The translations under genes were made by a program, and so were the position numbers. Below, piece by piece: positions 56,533 to 64,000 of a stretch of 64,000 nucleotides of DNA. Every line of letters starts with the position of its first letter. Within the stretch, counting starts at the first letter, position 1. The stretch comes from Gammaproteobacteria bacterium (GTDB lineage Bacteria > Pseudomonadota > Gammaproteobacteria > SZUA-140). A model generated the notes under the pieces. The model did not search any database and was not told where the DNA came from. It was given only the letters and a program-made list of their open reading frames with translations. Location of the stretch: contig JADJQS010000002.1 in NCBI GenBank assembly GCA_016712635.1, positions 186,001 to 250,000 on the forward strand, in the 5' to 3' direction.

Positions 56533-58167
56533 ATGGATCCGGCCCGGCATTACGATGTACTGATCATAGGGAGCGGCGCCGCCGGCCTCAGCCTGGCACT
56601 GCGGCTGGCCCCCTTCGCGCGCATCGCCCTGATCTCCAAGGCAGCCCTGAGCGAAGGCGCGACGCTGTATGCCCAGGGAGGCATCTCGGTGGTGCTCGAC
56701 AAGGAAGACTCGCTCCAATCCCACATCGAGGACACCTTCAGCACAGGGGCCGGCCTGTGCGATCCCACAGTGGTCGAGTATACCGTCAAACACGCCCGCA
56801 GGTGTATCCAGTGGCTGATCGATCAGGGCGTCGCCTTCACGCGCGCCAGCGGATCCGATGCCGGTACGGACTACCACCTCACGCGCGAGGGCGGGCACAG
56901 CCATCGCCGCGTGGTGCATGCCGCGGACGCCACCGGCCGCGTGGTTGAAACCACGCTGGAACGGAAGGCGCGCGAACACCCCAATATCACCATCTTCGAA
57001 TATCACCTGGCCATCGACCTGATCCGGGAGAAGGTGACCGGATCCGACGATGTCCGCTGCGTCGGCGCCTATGTGCTCGACCTGCAAAGTGCCCGGGGGG
57101 TCGGCGTCATATCTGCCCGCTGCACCGTTCTCGCCACCGGCGGCGCGGGAAAGGTCTACCTCTATACCACCAATCCGGATATTGCCAGCGGCGACGGCAT
57201 CGCCATGGCGTGGCGTGCGGGCTGCCGTGTGGCGAACATGGAATTCATCCAGTTCCACCCCACCTGCCTGTACCACCCCAAGGCCAAATCCTTCCTGATC
57301 TCCGAGGCCGTGCGCGGCGAGGGCGGCCGCCTGCTGCTGCCCGACGGCAGCCGCTTCATGGACCGCTTCGACCCGCGCGGCGAACTCGCCCCGCGCGATG
57401 TCGTGGCGCGCGCCATCGACCACGAGATGAAACGCCTCGGCGTGGAGTGCGTCTTTCTCGACATCAGCCACAAGCCGGCGGACTTCATCCGCGACCACTT
57501 CCCCACCATCCAGGAGCGCTGCCTGGAGTACGGCATCGATATCACGCGCGAGCCGATACCGGTGGTGCCGGCGGCGCATTACCTGTGCGGCGGCGTCATG
57601 ACCGATCTGCACGGGCGCACCGACATCGACGGCCTGTACGCGGTCGGCGAGATGTCCTTCACCGGCCTGCACGGCGCCAACCGCATGGCGAGCAATTCGC
57701 TGCTCGAATGCCTGGTGTTCGCCGAAGCCGCCGCCAAGGACATCGCGCGGCGCCTGCCGGAGTTCGCCCCGCCGCGCGCGCTGCCGGCCTGGGATGAAAG
57801 CCAGGTGACGGACTCGGACGAAGAGGTGGTGGTGGCGCACAACTGGGACGAGCTGCGCCGCTTCATGTGGGACTACGTCGGCATCGTGCGCACCGACAAG
57901 CGCCTGCAGCGCGCCCTGCACCGCACCGAGCTGCTCAAGCATGAGATCGACGAATACTATGGCAATTTCCGCGTCACGCGCGACCTGCTCGAGCTGCGCA
58001 ACCTGGTGCTCATCGCGGAACTGATCATCCGCTCCGCGCTGCAGCGCAAGGAAAGCCGCGGACTGCATTTCACCCTGGATTATCCGGCAACCGACCAGGC
58101 GCACGCGCCGCGCAACACCATACTCACGCCGAAGCACCGCGGCGGCGCGGCGTTTCAGGCGGGATAG
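56533..58167 (+). CDS. nadB: L-aspartate oxidase
   Basis: FAD enzyme converting aspartate to iminoaspartate for NAD synthesis; 544 aa. The FAD site GSGAAGLSLALRLAPFARI opens the protein, followed by LYAQGGISVVLDKED, the substrate region ATGGAGKVYLYTTNPDIASG, and the catalytic HPTCLYHPKAKSFLISEA. The end overlaps ygfX by 13 nt in convergent orientation. nadA and nadC are not nearby. Confidence 0.96.
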   Translation: MDPARHYDVLIIGSGAAGLSLALRLAPFARIALISKAALSEGATLYAQGGISVVLDKEDSLQSHIEDTFSTGAGLCDPTVVEYTVKHARRCIQWLIDQGVAFTRASGSDAGTDYHLTREGGHSHRRVVHAADATGRVVETTLERKAREHPNITIFEYHLAIDLIREKVTGSDDVRCVGAYVLDLQSARGVGVISARCTVLATGGAGKVYLYTTNPDIASGDGIAMAWRAGCRVANMEFIQFHPTCLYHPKAKSFLISEAVRGEGGRLLLPDGSRFMDRFDPRGELAPRDVVARAIDHEMKRLGVECVFLDISHKPADFIRDHFPTIQERCLEYGIDITREPIPVVPAAHYLCGGVMTDLHGRTDIDGLYAVGEMSFTGLHGANRMASNSLLECLVFAEAAAKDIARRLPEFAPPRALPAWDESQVTDSDEEVVVAHNWDELRRFMWDYVGIVRTDKRLQRALHRTELLKHEIDEYYGNFRVTRDLLELRNLVLIAELIIRSALQRKESRGLHFTLDYPATDQAHAPRNTILTPKHRGGAAFQAG

Positions 58168-58616
58168 GCCGACCCGGCGGAATCGGCGCCGCTCAGGCCG
58201 AGCCGGACGCGCAGGCGGCGATAGGTGTCGCTGTCGAGGCTGTCCGGCAGCAGGACGATCGAGCAGCGGCGCCCCCCTGCGAAGTTGAGCACGGTCAATT
58301 CCGGATGCACGTAGGAGTCCGGCCGCAGGCGGCACACGCGCGTCCGCCCTCCCCGCTCGATCAGGCGCCATTCGCCATCACGCGCCCACACCAGCGCCAC
58401 GACGTCGCCGTCCCCGCGCATCAGCACGCGGGCCGAACAGCTCCGTGCAAGACACAGGACGACCAGGATGGCCAGCAGCGCGCCCGTCACGTTCCCGAGC
58501 GGCAGAAACGGTATGAACGCCAGCGCCCCGGCATGCGCTGCGCCCAGGTAAAGCGCGAGCCGGCGCGAGCGGCGCAGGTCAAGCCGCAGCGGCGCGGCGT
58601 ATCCTGGCGATGACAT
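58155..58616 (-). CDS. ygfX: YgfX (CptA-like) family protein
   Basis: A 153-aa inner-membrane protein with two hydrophobic segments (LGAAHAGALAFIPFLPLG; GALLAILVVLCLA) and a soluble C-terminal part (VVALVWARDGEWRLI, CSIVLLPDSLDSDTYRRLRVRL). In E. coli YgfX is membrane partner of SdhE/YgfY, sometimes described as a toxin that interacts with MreB and FtsZ. Its ATG lies inside the 3' end of sdhE, the usual ygfY-ygfX overlap. Confidence 0.82.
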   Translation of the reverse strand: MSSPGYAAPLRLDLRRSRRLALYLGAAHAGALAFIPFLPLGNVTGALLAILVVLCLARSCSARVLMRGDGDVVALVWARDGEWRLIERGGRTRVCRLRPDSYVHPELTVLNFAGGRRCSIVLLPDSLDSDTYRRLRVRLGLSGADSAGSAYPA

Positions 58617-58828
58617 CGCAGACCTCCCGATCGCTCGGCGGCAAGCCCCGAGAAGATATTCCAGCAGCAGCTGGTCCGGGTGTCGAGCAGGCGCCGGAAC
58701 GCCGCCCGTTCGGCGTCCGCTGCGCCATCGTAGGCGTGATCGAGGTACGCCTGCAGCAGCAGGTCGAGCTCCCGCATGCCGCGGCGGCACTGCCAGTGCA
58801 GTCGCGCGCGCTCATGCGCCTCGTCCAT
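58579..58828 (-). CDS. sdhE: Succinate dehydrogenase FAD assembly factor SdhE, two frameshifts
   Basis: A small flavinylation chaperone for SdhA, expected about 83 aa. The N-terminal RGxxE signature is clear in WQCRRGMRELDLLLQAYL. The protein then needs three frames: frame 1 to RRLLDT, frame 2 PDQLLLEYLLG, and frame 3 LPPSDREVCDVIARIRRAAAA to the stop at 58579. One C is missing at 58678-58680 and one G at 58646-58649. An ATG at 58837 overlapping the sdhB stop is an alternative start. Two single-base losses in runs suggest sequence error. Confidence 0.82.
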
Positions 58829-58836
58829 GGCGCCCA

Positions 58837-59541
58837 TCAGATGAACTGCTTCAGCATCATCTGTTTGATCTCCCCGATGGCGCGGGTGGGGTTGAGTCCC
58901 TTCGGGCAGACCTGCACGCAGTTCATGATGGTGTGGCAGCGGAACAGCTTGTAGGCGTCCTCAAGGTCGTCAAGCCGTTCCTCGGTAGCCTGATCACGGC
59001 TGTCGGCAAGAAAGCGGCGCGCCTGCAGCAGCGCCGCGGGACCGAGGAACTTGTCCGGGTTCCACCAGAACGACGGGCAGGCGGTGGAGCAGCAGGCGCA
59101 CAGCACGCACTCGTACAGGCCGTCGAGCCGTTCGCGCTGCTCCGGACTCTGGCGGAACTCGACCTCCGGGGTCGGGTCATGGTTGATCAGGTACGGCTTG
59201 ACGGCGCGATACTGGTGGTAGAACTGCTCCATGTCGACGACCAGGTCGCGAATCACCGGCAGGCCGGGCAGCGGTCGTATCTCGATCGGCTGTTTCAGGT
59301 CCTTCAGCGGGGTTATGCAGGCGAGGCCGTTGCGGCCGTTGATGTTCATGCCGTCGGAGCCGCACACCCCTTCACCGCAGGACCGGCGGTAACTCAGCGT
59401 CTCGTCCTGCGCCTTGATGCACGCCAGGGCATCGAGCAGCATCATGTCGGGCGTGAGGCCGTCGACCTCGTAGTCGCGCATGACGGGACCGGCGTCGTTC
59501 TCCGGATTGTAGTGGTACACGGAAAATCGCATGCGTTCCAT
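58837..59541 (-). CDS. sdhB: Succinate dehydrogenase iron-sulfur subunit
   Basis: Electron-transfer subunit of complex II with [2Fe-2S], [4Fe-4S] and [3Fe-4S] centres; 234 aa. Cys sets are in SCGEGVCGSDGMNINGRNG, CVLCACCSTACPSFWW and CHTIMNCVQVCPKGLNP. I start at the ATG at 59541 with GAGGTG 8 nt upstream; the ATG at 59532 (MRFSVYHYNPEND) is the start of many homologues. A TTG at 59547 is less likely. Confidence 0.96.
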   Translation of the reverse strand: MERMRFSVYHYNPENDAGPVMRDYEVDGLTPDMMLLDALACIKAQDETLSYRRSCGEGVCGSDGMNINGRNGLACITPLKDLKQPIEIRPLPGLPVIRDLVVDMEQFYHQYRAVKPYLINHDPTPEVEFRQSPEQRERLDGLYECVLCACCSTACPSFWWNPDKFLGPAALLQARRFLADSRDQATEERLDDLEDAYKLFRCHTIMNCVQVCPKGLNPTRAIGEIKQMMLKQFI

Positions 59542-59543
59542 GA

Positions 59544-61283
59544 TCAATACACCTCGGCATGGGGAACGGCTCCACGGTGCGCGGCTTCATGCGCACCGGC
59601 TTGTAATCGAGCGTGCCGCCGTCCCTGAAATACAGCGAATGCTTGAGCCAGTGCTCGTCGTCGCGCTGCGGATAGTCGATGCGCGAATGCGCGCCGCGGC
59701 TTTCCCGGCGCGCCAGCGCCGAGGTCACCGCGGCCAGCGCCACGTCCATCAGGTTCTCCAGCTCCAGCGCCTCGATGCGCGCGGTATTGAACACCCGGCT
59801 GTGGTCGCCCAGCCCGACATGCTGCAATCTCTGTTCCAGTTCGCGCACCTTCGCGACGCCCTGTTGCAGCACATCCTCGGTACGGAACACCCCGCAGTAA
59901 TGCTCCATCGCGCGCTGCAGCTCCGTCCCAGCGCGCCAGCCGGCCGAGCGGACGCTCGATCGCCTCCGCGTCGAGCACGCGATGATAGCGCGCCTCCTTC
60001 AGGTACTCGATGATGTGGTTGCCCGCCGCGCGCCCGAATACCACGATATCGAGCAGCGAGTTGCCGCCCAGGCGGTTGGCGCCGTGCACCGAGACGCAGG
60101 CGCACTCGCCGACCGCGTACAGACCGGGCAGCGGTTCCTCCGGTCCCTGGCGCTCCGGCGCCACAACCTGTCCGAAGCGATTGGTCGGGATCCCGCCCAT
60201 GGTGTAGTGGCAGGTCGGGAAGACCGGTACGGGATCGGTCACCGGGTCGATGCGCAGGAACGTGCTGACCATCGCATGGATGCCGGGCAGGCGCTTGCGG
60301 ATCACGTCGGCGCCGAGGTGATCGAGCTTCAGCAGGACATGGTCGCCGCCGGGCCCGCAGCCCCGTCCCTCGCGCACTTCGGTCGCGATTGCGCGGCTCA
60401 CCACGTCGCGGCTGGCGAGGTCCTTCACGTGCGGCGCGTAACGCTCCATGAAGCGCTCGCCCGTGCTGTTGACGAGGTAGCCGCCCTCGCCGCGTGCGGC
60501 CTCGGAGATCAGCATGCCCTTGCCGGCGATGCCGGTCGGGTGGAACTGGATGAATTCCATGTCCTGCAGCGGGATGCCGGCGCGCAGCGCCATCGCCATG
60601 CCGTCGCCGGTGTTGATGCGGGCGTTGGTGTTGGTGCGGTAGAGCTGGCCGGCGCCGCCGGTCGCGAGCAGCGTCGTCTTCGCCTCGATCACCAGCGGCT
60701 CGCCGGTCTCGATGCACAGCACGAGGGCGCCGAGGATGTAGCCGTCATGGTCCTTGAGCAGGTCGATGGCGAAGTATTCGTCGAAGAAGTGGGTCTTCGC
60801 GCGGATGTTCTGCTGGTACAGGGCGTGCAGGATGGCGTGGCCGGTGCGGTCCGCCGCGGCGCAGGTGCGCGCCGCCTGCGCGCCGCCGAAATTCTGGCTC
60901 TGGCCGCCGAAGGGGCGCTGATAGATCTTGCCGTTGTCGAGGCGCGAGAACGGCACGCCGAAATGCTCGAGCTCGATCACCGCGGGGATCGCGCTCCGGC
61001 ACATGTATTCGATCGCGTCCTGGTCGCCGAGCCAGTCGCTGCCCTTGATGGTGTCGTACAGATGGCAGTGCCAGTTGTCGGGCAGTACGTTCGCGAGCGC
61101 CGCATTCATGCCGCCCTGCGCGGCGACGGTGTGCGAGCGCGTCGGAAACACCTTGGACACCACCGCCACCGAGGCCTCCGCCTGCGCGAGCTGCAGCGCC
61201 GCGCGCAGCCCGCCGCCGCCGGCGCCGATGACAAGGGTGTCGAAGCGGCGGCGTTCCACCTGATTGCCGGCGTAAGCGCTCAT
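59544..61283 (-). CDS. sdhA: Succinate dehydrogenase flavoprotein subunit, compensating frameshifts
   Basis: FAD subunit oxidising succinate. From MSAYAGNQVERRRFDTLVIG to about residue 452 (RLARWDG) the frame is correct, with SHTVAAQGGMNAAL and TGGAGQLYRTNTNARINTGDG. Then about 365 nt read in the wrong frame (Ala/Arg-rich, unlike SdhA). The true sequence (MEHYCGVFRTEDVLQQGV, RESRGAHSRIDYPQRDDEHW, RMKPRTVEPFP) is in another frame. It switches near 59922-59928 and back at the G4 run 59561-59564, ending HAEVY. Restoring three bases gives 580 aa. Confidence 0.93.
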   Translation of the reverse strand: MSAYAGNQVERRRFDTLVIGAGGGGLRAALQLAQAEASVAVVSKVFPTRSHTVAAQGGMNAALANVLPDNWHCHLYDTIKGSDWLGDQDAIEYMCRSAIPAVIELEHFGVPFSRLDNGKIYQRPFGGQSQNFGGAQAARTCAAADRTGHAILHALYQQNIRAKTHFFDEYFAIDLLKDHDGYILGALVLCIETGEPLVIEAKTTLLATGGAGQLYRTNTNARINTGDGMAMALRAGIPLQDMEFIQFHPTGIAGKGMLISEAARGEGGYLVNSTGERFMERYAPHVKDLASRDVVSRAIATEVREGRGCGPGGDHVLLKLDHLGADVIRKRLPGIHAMVSTFLRIDPVTDPVPVFPTCHYTMGGIPTNRFGQVVAPERQGPEEPLPGLYAVGECACVSVHGANRLGGNSLLDIVVFGRAAGNHIIEYLKEARYHRVLDAEAIERPLGRLARWDGAAARDGALLRGVPYRGCAATGRREGARTGTEIAACRAGRPQPGVQYRAHRGAGAGEPDGRGAGRGDLGAGAPGKPRRAFAHRLSAARRRALAQAFAVFQGRRHARLQAGAHEAAHRGAVPHAEVY

Positions 61284-61621
61284 CCGCTATGGAGGGTATA
61301 CAAGGTCTGCAGCACCAACAGGCCGGTACCCGTGAGGCCGAGCCCCGTCAGTGCGAGCAAGGCCAGACGCACGGACAGTGCGCCCGCGTAATCGATGATC
61401 ACGTCGCGCATGCCGACCCAGGCGTGCAGCAGCAGGGCGCCGAAGAACAAGGCGGTGGCCAGGCCGACCAGCGGATCGGACATCCAGGCGCGCCACATGA
61501 CATACGAGTCGGGCCGGTGCGCCGCCAGGCTCACGGCGGCAAACACCAGGTAGGCCAGCAGATAGACCGCGCTCAGCCGCTGCCAGAGCCAGGCGCGCAA
61601 TCCCTGGGCGCGACGGTTCAT
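61280..61621 (-). CDS. sdhD: Succinate dehydrogenase membrane anchor SdhD
   Basis: A 113-aa subunit with three helices. The second helix carries the haem-ligand His in ALLLHAWVGMRDVIIDYAGA, as in E. coli SdhD. It starts MNRRAQGLRAWLWQRLSAVYL and overlaps the sdhC stop and the sdhA start by 4 nt each. Confidence 0.92.
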   Translation of the reverse strand: MNRRAQGLRAWLWQRLSAVYLLAYLVFAAVSLAAHRPDSYVMWRAWMSDPLVGLATALFFGALLLHAWVGMRDVIIDYAGALSVRLALLALTGLGLTGTGLLVLQTLYTLHSG

Positions 61622-62001
61622 AGCAGATACAGGGCCGCGCAGAACATGGCCAGCACGCCGCCGGCGAGCACGGCCCACGCGCTCGCACGGGCGGCGCGCA
61701 GCCCGACGCCGGCGTCGAGGTCTATGAGCAGGAAGCGGATCCCGGCCAGCAGATGGTGCGCGAACACCCACACCAGCAGGATCAGGATGACGCGCGCGCC
61801 GTCGCCCTGCAGCAGCGCGAGCACCCCGGCATAGCCCTCCGCGTCCGCCAGCGAGCGGTCGAATAGATAGGCCAGCAACGGCATCGACAGCACCAGCAGC
61901 ACGCCGCTGATGCGATGACCGACGGACAATACGGCCATCACCGGTAGATGGATGCGCGTCAGTGAAAGGAACACCGGCCGTTTCGTATTGGGGGCTGTCA
62001 C
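61618..62001 (-). CDS. sdhC: Succinate dehydrogenase cytochrome b556 subunit SdhC, GTG start
   Basis: A 127-aa membrane subunit with three helices and the haem-ligand His in VWVFAHHLLAGIRFLLIDLD. N-terminal motif RPVFLSLTRIHLPVMAVLSVGHRISGV matches the ubiquinone-binding S-x-x-H-R signature. The start is GTG (62001), just upstream of MTAPNTKRP. First gene of sdhCDAB-sdhE-ygfX. Confidence 0.93.
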   Translation of the reverse strand: MTAPNTKRPVFLSLTRIHLPVMAVLSVGHRISGVLLVLSMPLLAYLFDRSLADAEGYAGVLALLQGDGARVILILLVWVFAHHLLAGIRFLLIDLDAGVGLRAARASAWAVLAGGVLAMFCAALYLL

Positions 62002-62099
62002 GCCGCCTAGTGTAGCTCAGCCGGACTTTTCGTCCAGCCTTACACCCGCACATGAATTCCGCTATGATCCCTGTTCCGATCCAAACGCCTTTGATCAGC

Positions 62100-63139
62100 A
62101 TGATTCCGCGCTGGAAGAACTTCCTGCTCGAGGCGGGCGCCGCGCTCGCCGATGACCGCGTCGAGCACTTCGGCAATCCGCTGCGCGAGCTGCAGGTCTC
62201 GGGCAGCGGGGACATCATCGCGGACCTGTCCCAGCGCGGCCTGATCGGCGTCCACGGCCCGGACGCCTGCAAATTCCTCCAGGGACAGTTCACCAACGAC
62301 ATCAGTCTCGTCGATGCCGGCGTCAGCCAGCTCAACGGCTATTGCAGCCCGAAGGGCCGCCTGCTCGCCCTGCTGCGCGTGTTCCGCCGCGATGACTCCT
62401 ATTACCTGCTGCTGCCGCGCGTCCTGCTCGGCGACACGCTGGCGCGCCTGAAGAAATACGTGATGATATCCAAGGTGACACTGGAAGACGCCGGGGACGC
62501 CCTCGTCGGCGTCGGGCTTGCCGGCCCCGCGGCGAGGAGATCCTGGGCGCGCTCGTACCGGAAATACCCGGCTCAGCCGATGCGGTGTGCCGGGCGCGCT
62601 TGACCGTGCTGCGCCTCCCGGGCACCCGGCCGCGCTTCGCCCTGTACGGCCCGGCCGCGGAGATGGAACCTATCTGGACGGTGCTGGCCGCCCGCGCCGC
62701 GCCGGTCGGCGCCGGCGCCTGGGACCGGCTCGATATCCTCGCCGGGATCCCCGACATCAACCCCGCCACGGTCGACGAGTTCATCCCGCAGACCGTCAAC
62801 CTGGAACTGCTCGGCGGCATCAATTTCAAGAAAGGCTGCTACACCGGCCAGGAGATCATCGCGCGCCTGCATTACCGCGGCAGCGTGAAGCGCCGGATGT
62901 ACCTCGGTCACGCGGGCGCGGAACCTCCGCCTGCGCCGGGGACCCCGCTCCATGCCACCGGCGGCGACGGGCAGGCGGTGGGACACGTCGTCACATCCGC
63001 CTCCGACCCGGCCGGAGGCTGCGACCTGCTGGCCGTGGTCGCTATCGAGCATGCATCGGATAATACATTGTATCTTAACGATAATTCAGACATGAAGGTC
63101 ACCCTGCGGGCACCCGACGGCCTGACCGGCTTCCCCTGA
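62100..63139 (+). CDS. ygfZ: YgfZ/GcvT-like folate-binding protein, frameshifted
   Basis: Tetrahydrofolate-binding protein that assists iron-sulfur enzyme activity. The N-terminal part (GVHGPDACKFLQGQFTNDI, YCSPKGRLLALLRVFRR) is in one frame up to about 62530. The rest is in the next, with the signature KKGCYTGQEIIARLHYRGSVKRRMY. One base missing near 62530-62537 (within ccccgcggcg) restores a protein of about 346 aa. I start at 62100 (MIPRWKNFLLEAGA) by analogy to homologues; 62052 is possible. Divergent from sdhC. Confidence 0.88.
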
Positions 63140-63238
63140 AGGCGCGTCCCGGCGGGGCCGGGCGCGCGACGCGCTATCAAGTTGGCAGCGACTCGCCGAT
63201 ATCCTGTTCACGCACCCCTCGACGGATCGACGCACGCA

Positions 63239-64000
63239 ATGGCATCGCACCAAATCGAAATCTTCTGGCACGACCTGGTCGCGGACATCCGCGCCAACCG
63301 CGTGGTCCTGCCGGCCCTGCCGGACATCGCGCTCCGGACGCGCAAACTGCTGGAGGACCGCAACGTCACCACCGGCCAGATCGCGCGCGTCATCAGCGCC
63401 GATGCCGTGCTGACCACGCGCCTGCTGCGTGTCGTGAACAGTCCGCTCTACCGCACCCACGCCCAGATCGAGGATGTCCGCAGCGCGATCACCCGCCTCG
63501 GCAACGCCAACGTGCGCAGCGTGGTGACCAGCCTCGCCATGGAGCAGCTCTACCAGAACAAGCTCGCCTCGCCGCTCAAGCGGAAGCTGCTCGCGCGCAA
63601 CTGGGAACACGGCGTCCACGTGGCGGCGCTCAGTTACATCCTGGCCGACAACTACACGATGCTGAACGCCGACGAGGCGATGCTGGCCGGACTGGTGCAT
63701 GACATTGGCAAGCTGCCGATCCTGGAATACGCCGAGATGCTGCCGGACATCGCGGCCGACGAGCACGCGCTGAACCGCCTGCTCGAGGTGCTGCACACGC
63801 GGGTCGGCGCGCTGGTGCTGGGGAGCTGGAAATTCCCGCCGGAGCTGATCACGGTGGCGGCGGAGCACGAGAACTTCGCCCGCGACTCGGGCACCGCTGC
63901 CGATTACACCGACGTGGTGACCGTGGCCAATCTGCTCAGCTACATCGGCAACGACCACCCCTACACCCGGCTCGACTGGTCAGCGATTCCCGCCTTCGAA
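63239..64000 (+). CDS. HDOD domain protein, truncated by window end
   Basis: At least 254 aa of a signal-output protein. The HDOD region includes LPALPDIALRTRKLLEDRNV, RVISADAVLTTRLLRVVNSP and AITRLGNANVRSVVTSLAM; the HD-like core is MLAGLVHDIGKLPIL. HDOD proteins act in signalling and may regulate motility or biofilm formation; the partner domain, if any, is beyond 64000. No ribosome site of note upstream. Confidence 0.9.
   Translation, partial: MASHQIEIFWHDLVADIRANRVVLPALPDIALRTRKLLEDRNVTTGQIARVISADAVLTTRLLRVVNSPLYRTHAQIEDVRSAITRLGNANVRSVVTSLAMEQLYQNKLASPLKRKLLARNWEHGVHVAALSYILADNYTMLNADEAMLAGLVHDIGKLPILEYAEMLPDIAADEHALNRLLEVLHTRVGALVLGSWKFPPELITVAAEHENFARDSGTAADYTDVVTVANLLSYIGNDHPYTRLDWSAIPAFE

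Overview
This window looks like a stretch of chromosome from a GC-rich gammaproteobacterium, probably Chromatiales-like or a related sulfur/iron-oxidiser lineage; that placement is inferred from gene order and protein resemblance only. Almost every gene lies in a conserved gammaproteobacterial cluster: lolC-lolD/comEC-exbB-exbD-lpxK-ycaR-kdsB-phosphatase, rluB-scpB-scpA-trpS-yciO-rnm with divergent yciB-yciI, rimP-nusA-infB-rbfA-truB-rpsO-pnp, rpoE-rseA-rseC-degP/lepA-lepB-rnc-era-recO-pdxJ-acpS, and sdhCDAB-sdhE-ygfX. No CRISPR array, prophage or intact insertion sequence is visible.

Layout. 1-11 kb: a tRNA-Ser(CGA), a murein lytic transglycosylase, then an envelope cluster (KDO activation, lipid A kinase, ExbBD, ComEC, lipoprotein-releasing ABC transporter) that lacks lolE. 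11-18 kb: a COG2231 endonuclease-III-like gene joined to rluB through a palindromic repeat cassette, then condensin subunits, trpS, a site-2 protease, yciO and the PHP exonuclease. 18-28 kb: a periplasmic PPIase, a dihaem peroxidase, nagZ, an oligopeptide ABC importer without its ATPases, a decayed L,D-transpeptidase next to a second copy of the repeat cassette, a CYTH protein, a PolB-type exonuclease and cysM. 28-36 kb: the translation operon from rimP to pnp, read on the minus strand from a near-consensus promoter and through a leader ending in an attenuator-like terminator.

36.4-45.9 kb is the accessory part. It carries a Fur-box-preceded unknown gene, a Fur-box-preceded DUF3649-PepSY-DUF3325 iron operon, a CNNM/CorC-type membrane protein, a small membrane protein, a tandem pair of secreted paralogues of unknown function, and a sulfotransferase. 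It ends at the initiator tRNA, which in E. coli lies directly upstream of rimP. The segment therefore looks like cargo inserted between the initiator tRNA and rimP.

46-64 kb: the rpoE stress cluster (without rseB), the era/rnc/lep cluster, nadB, succinate dehydrogenase, a YgfZ-type folate-binding protein and a truncated HDOD protein at the window edge. Five conserved genes (infB, recO, sdhE, sdhA, ygfZ) carry short deletions, mostly in homopolymer runs. That pattern points to residual sequencing or assembly indels more than to biology. By contrast, the L,D-transpeptidase has lost an internal block and is probably a real pseudogene.
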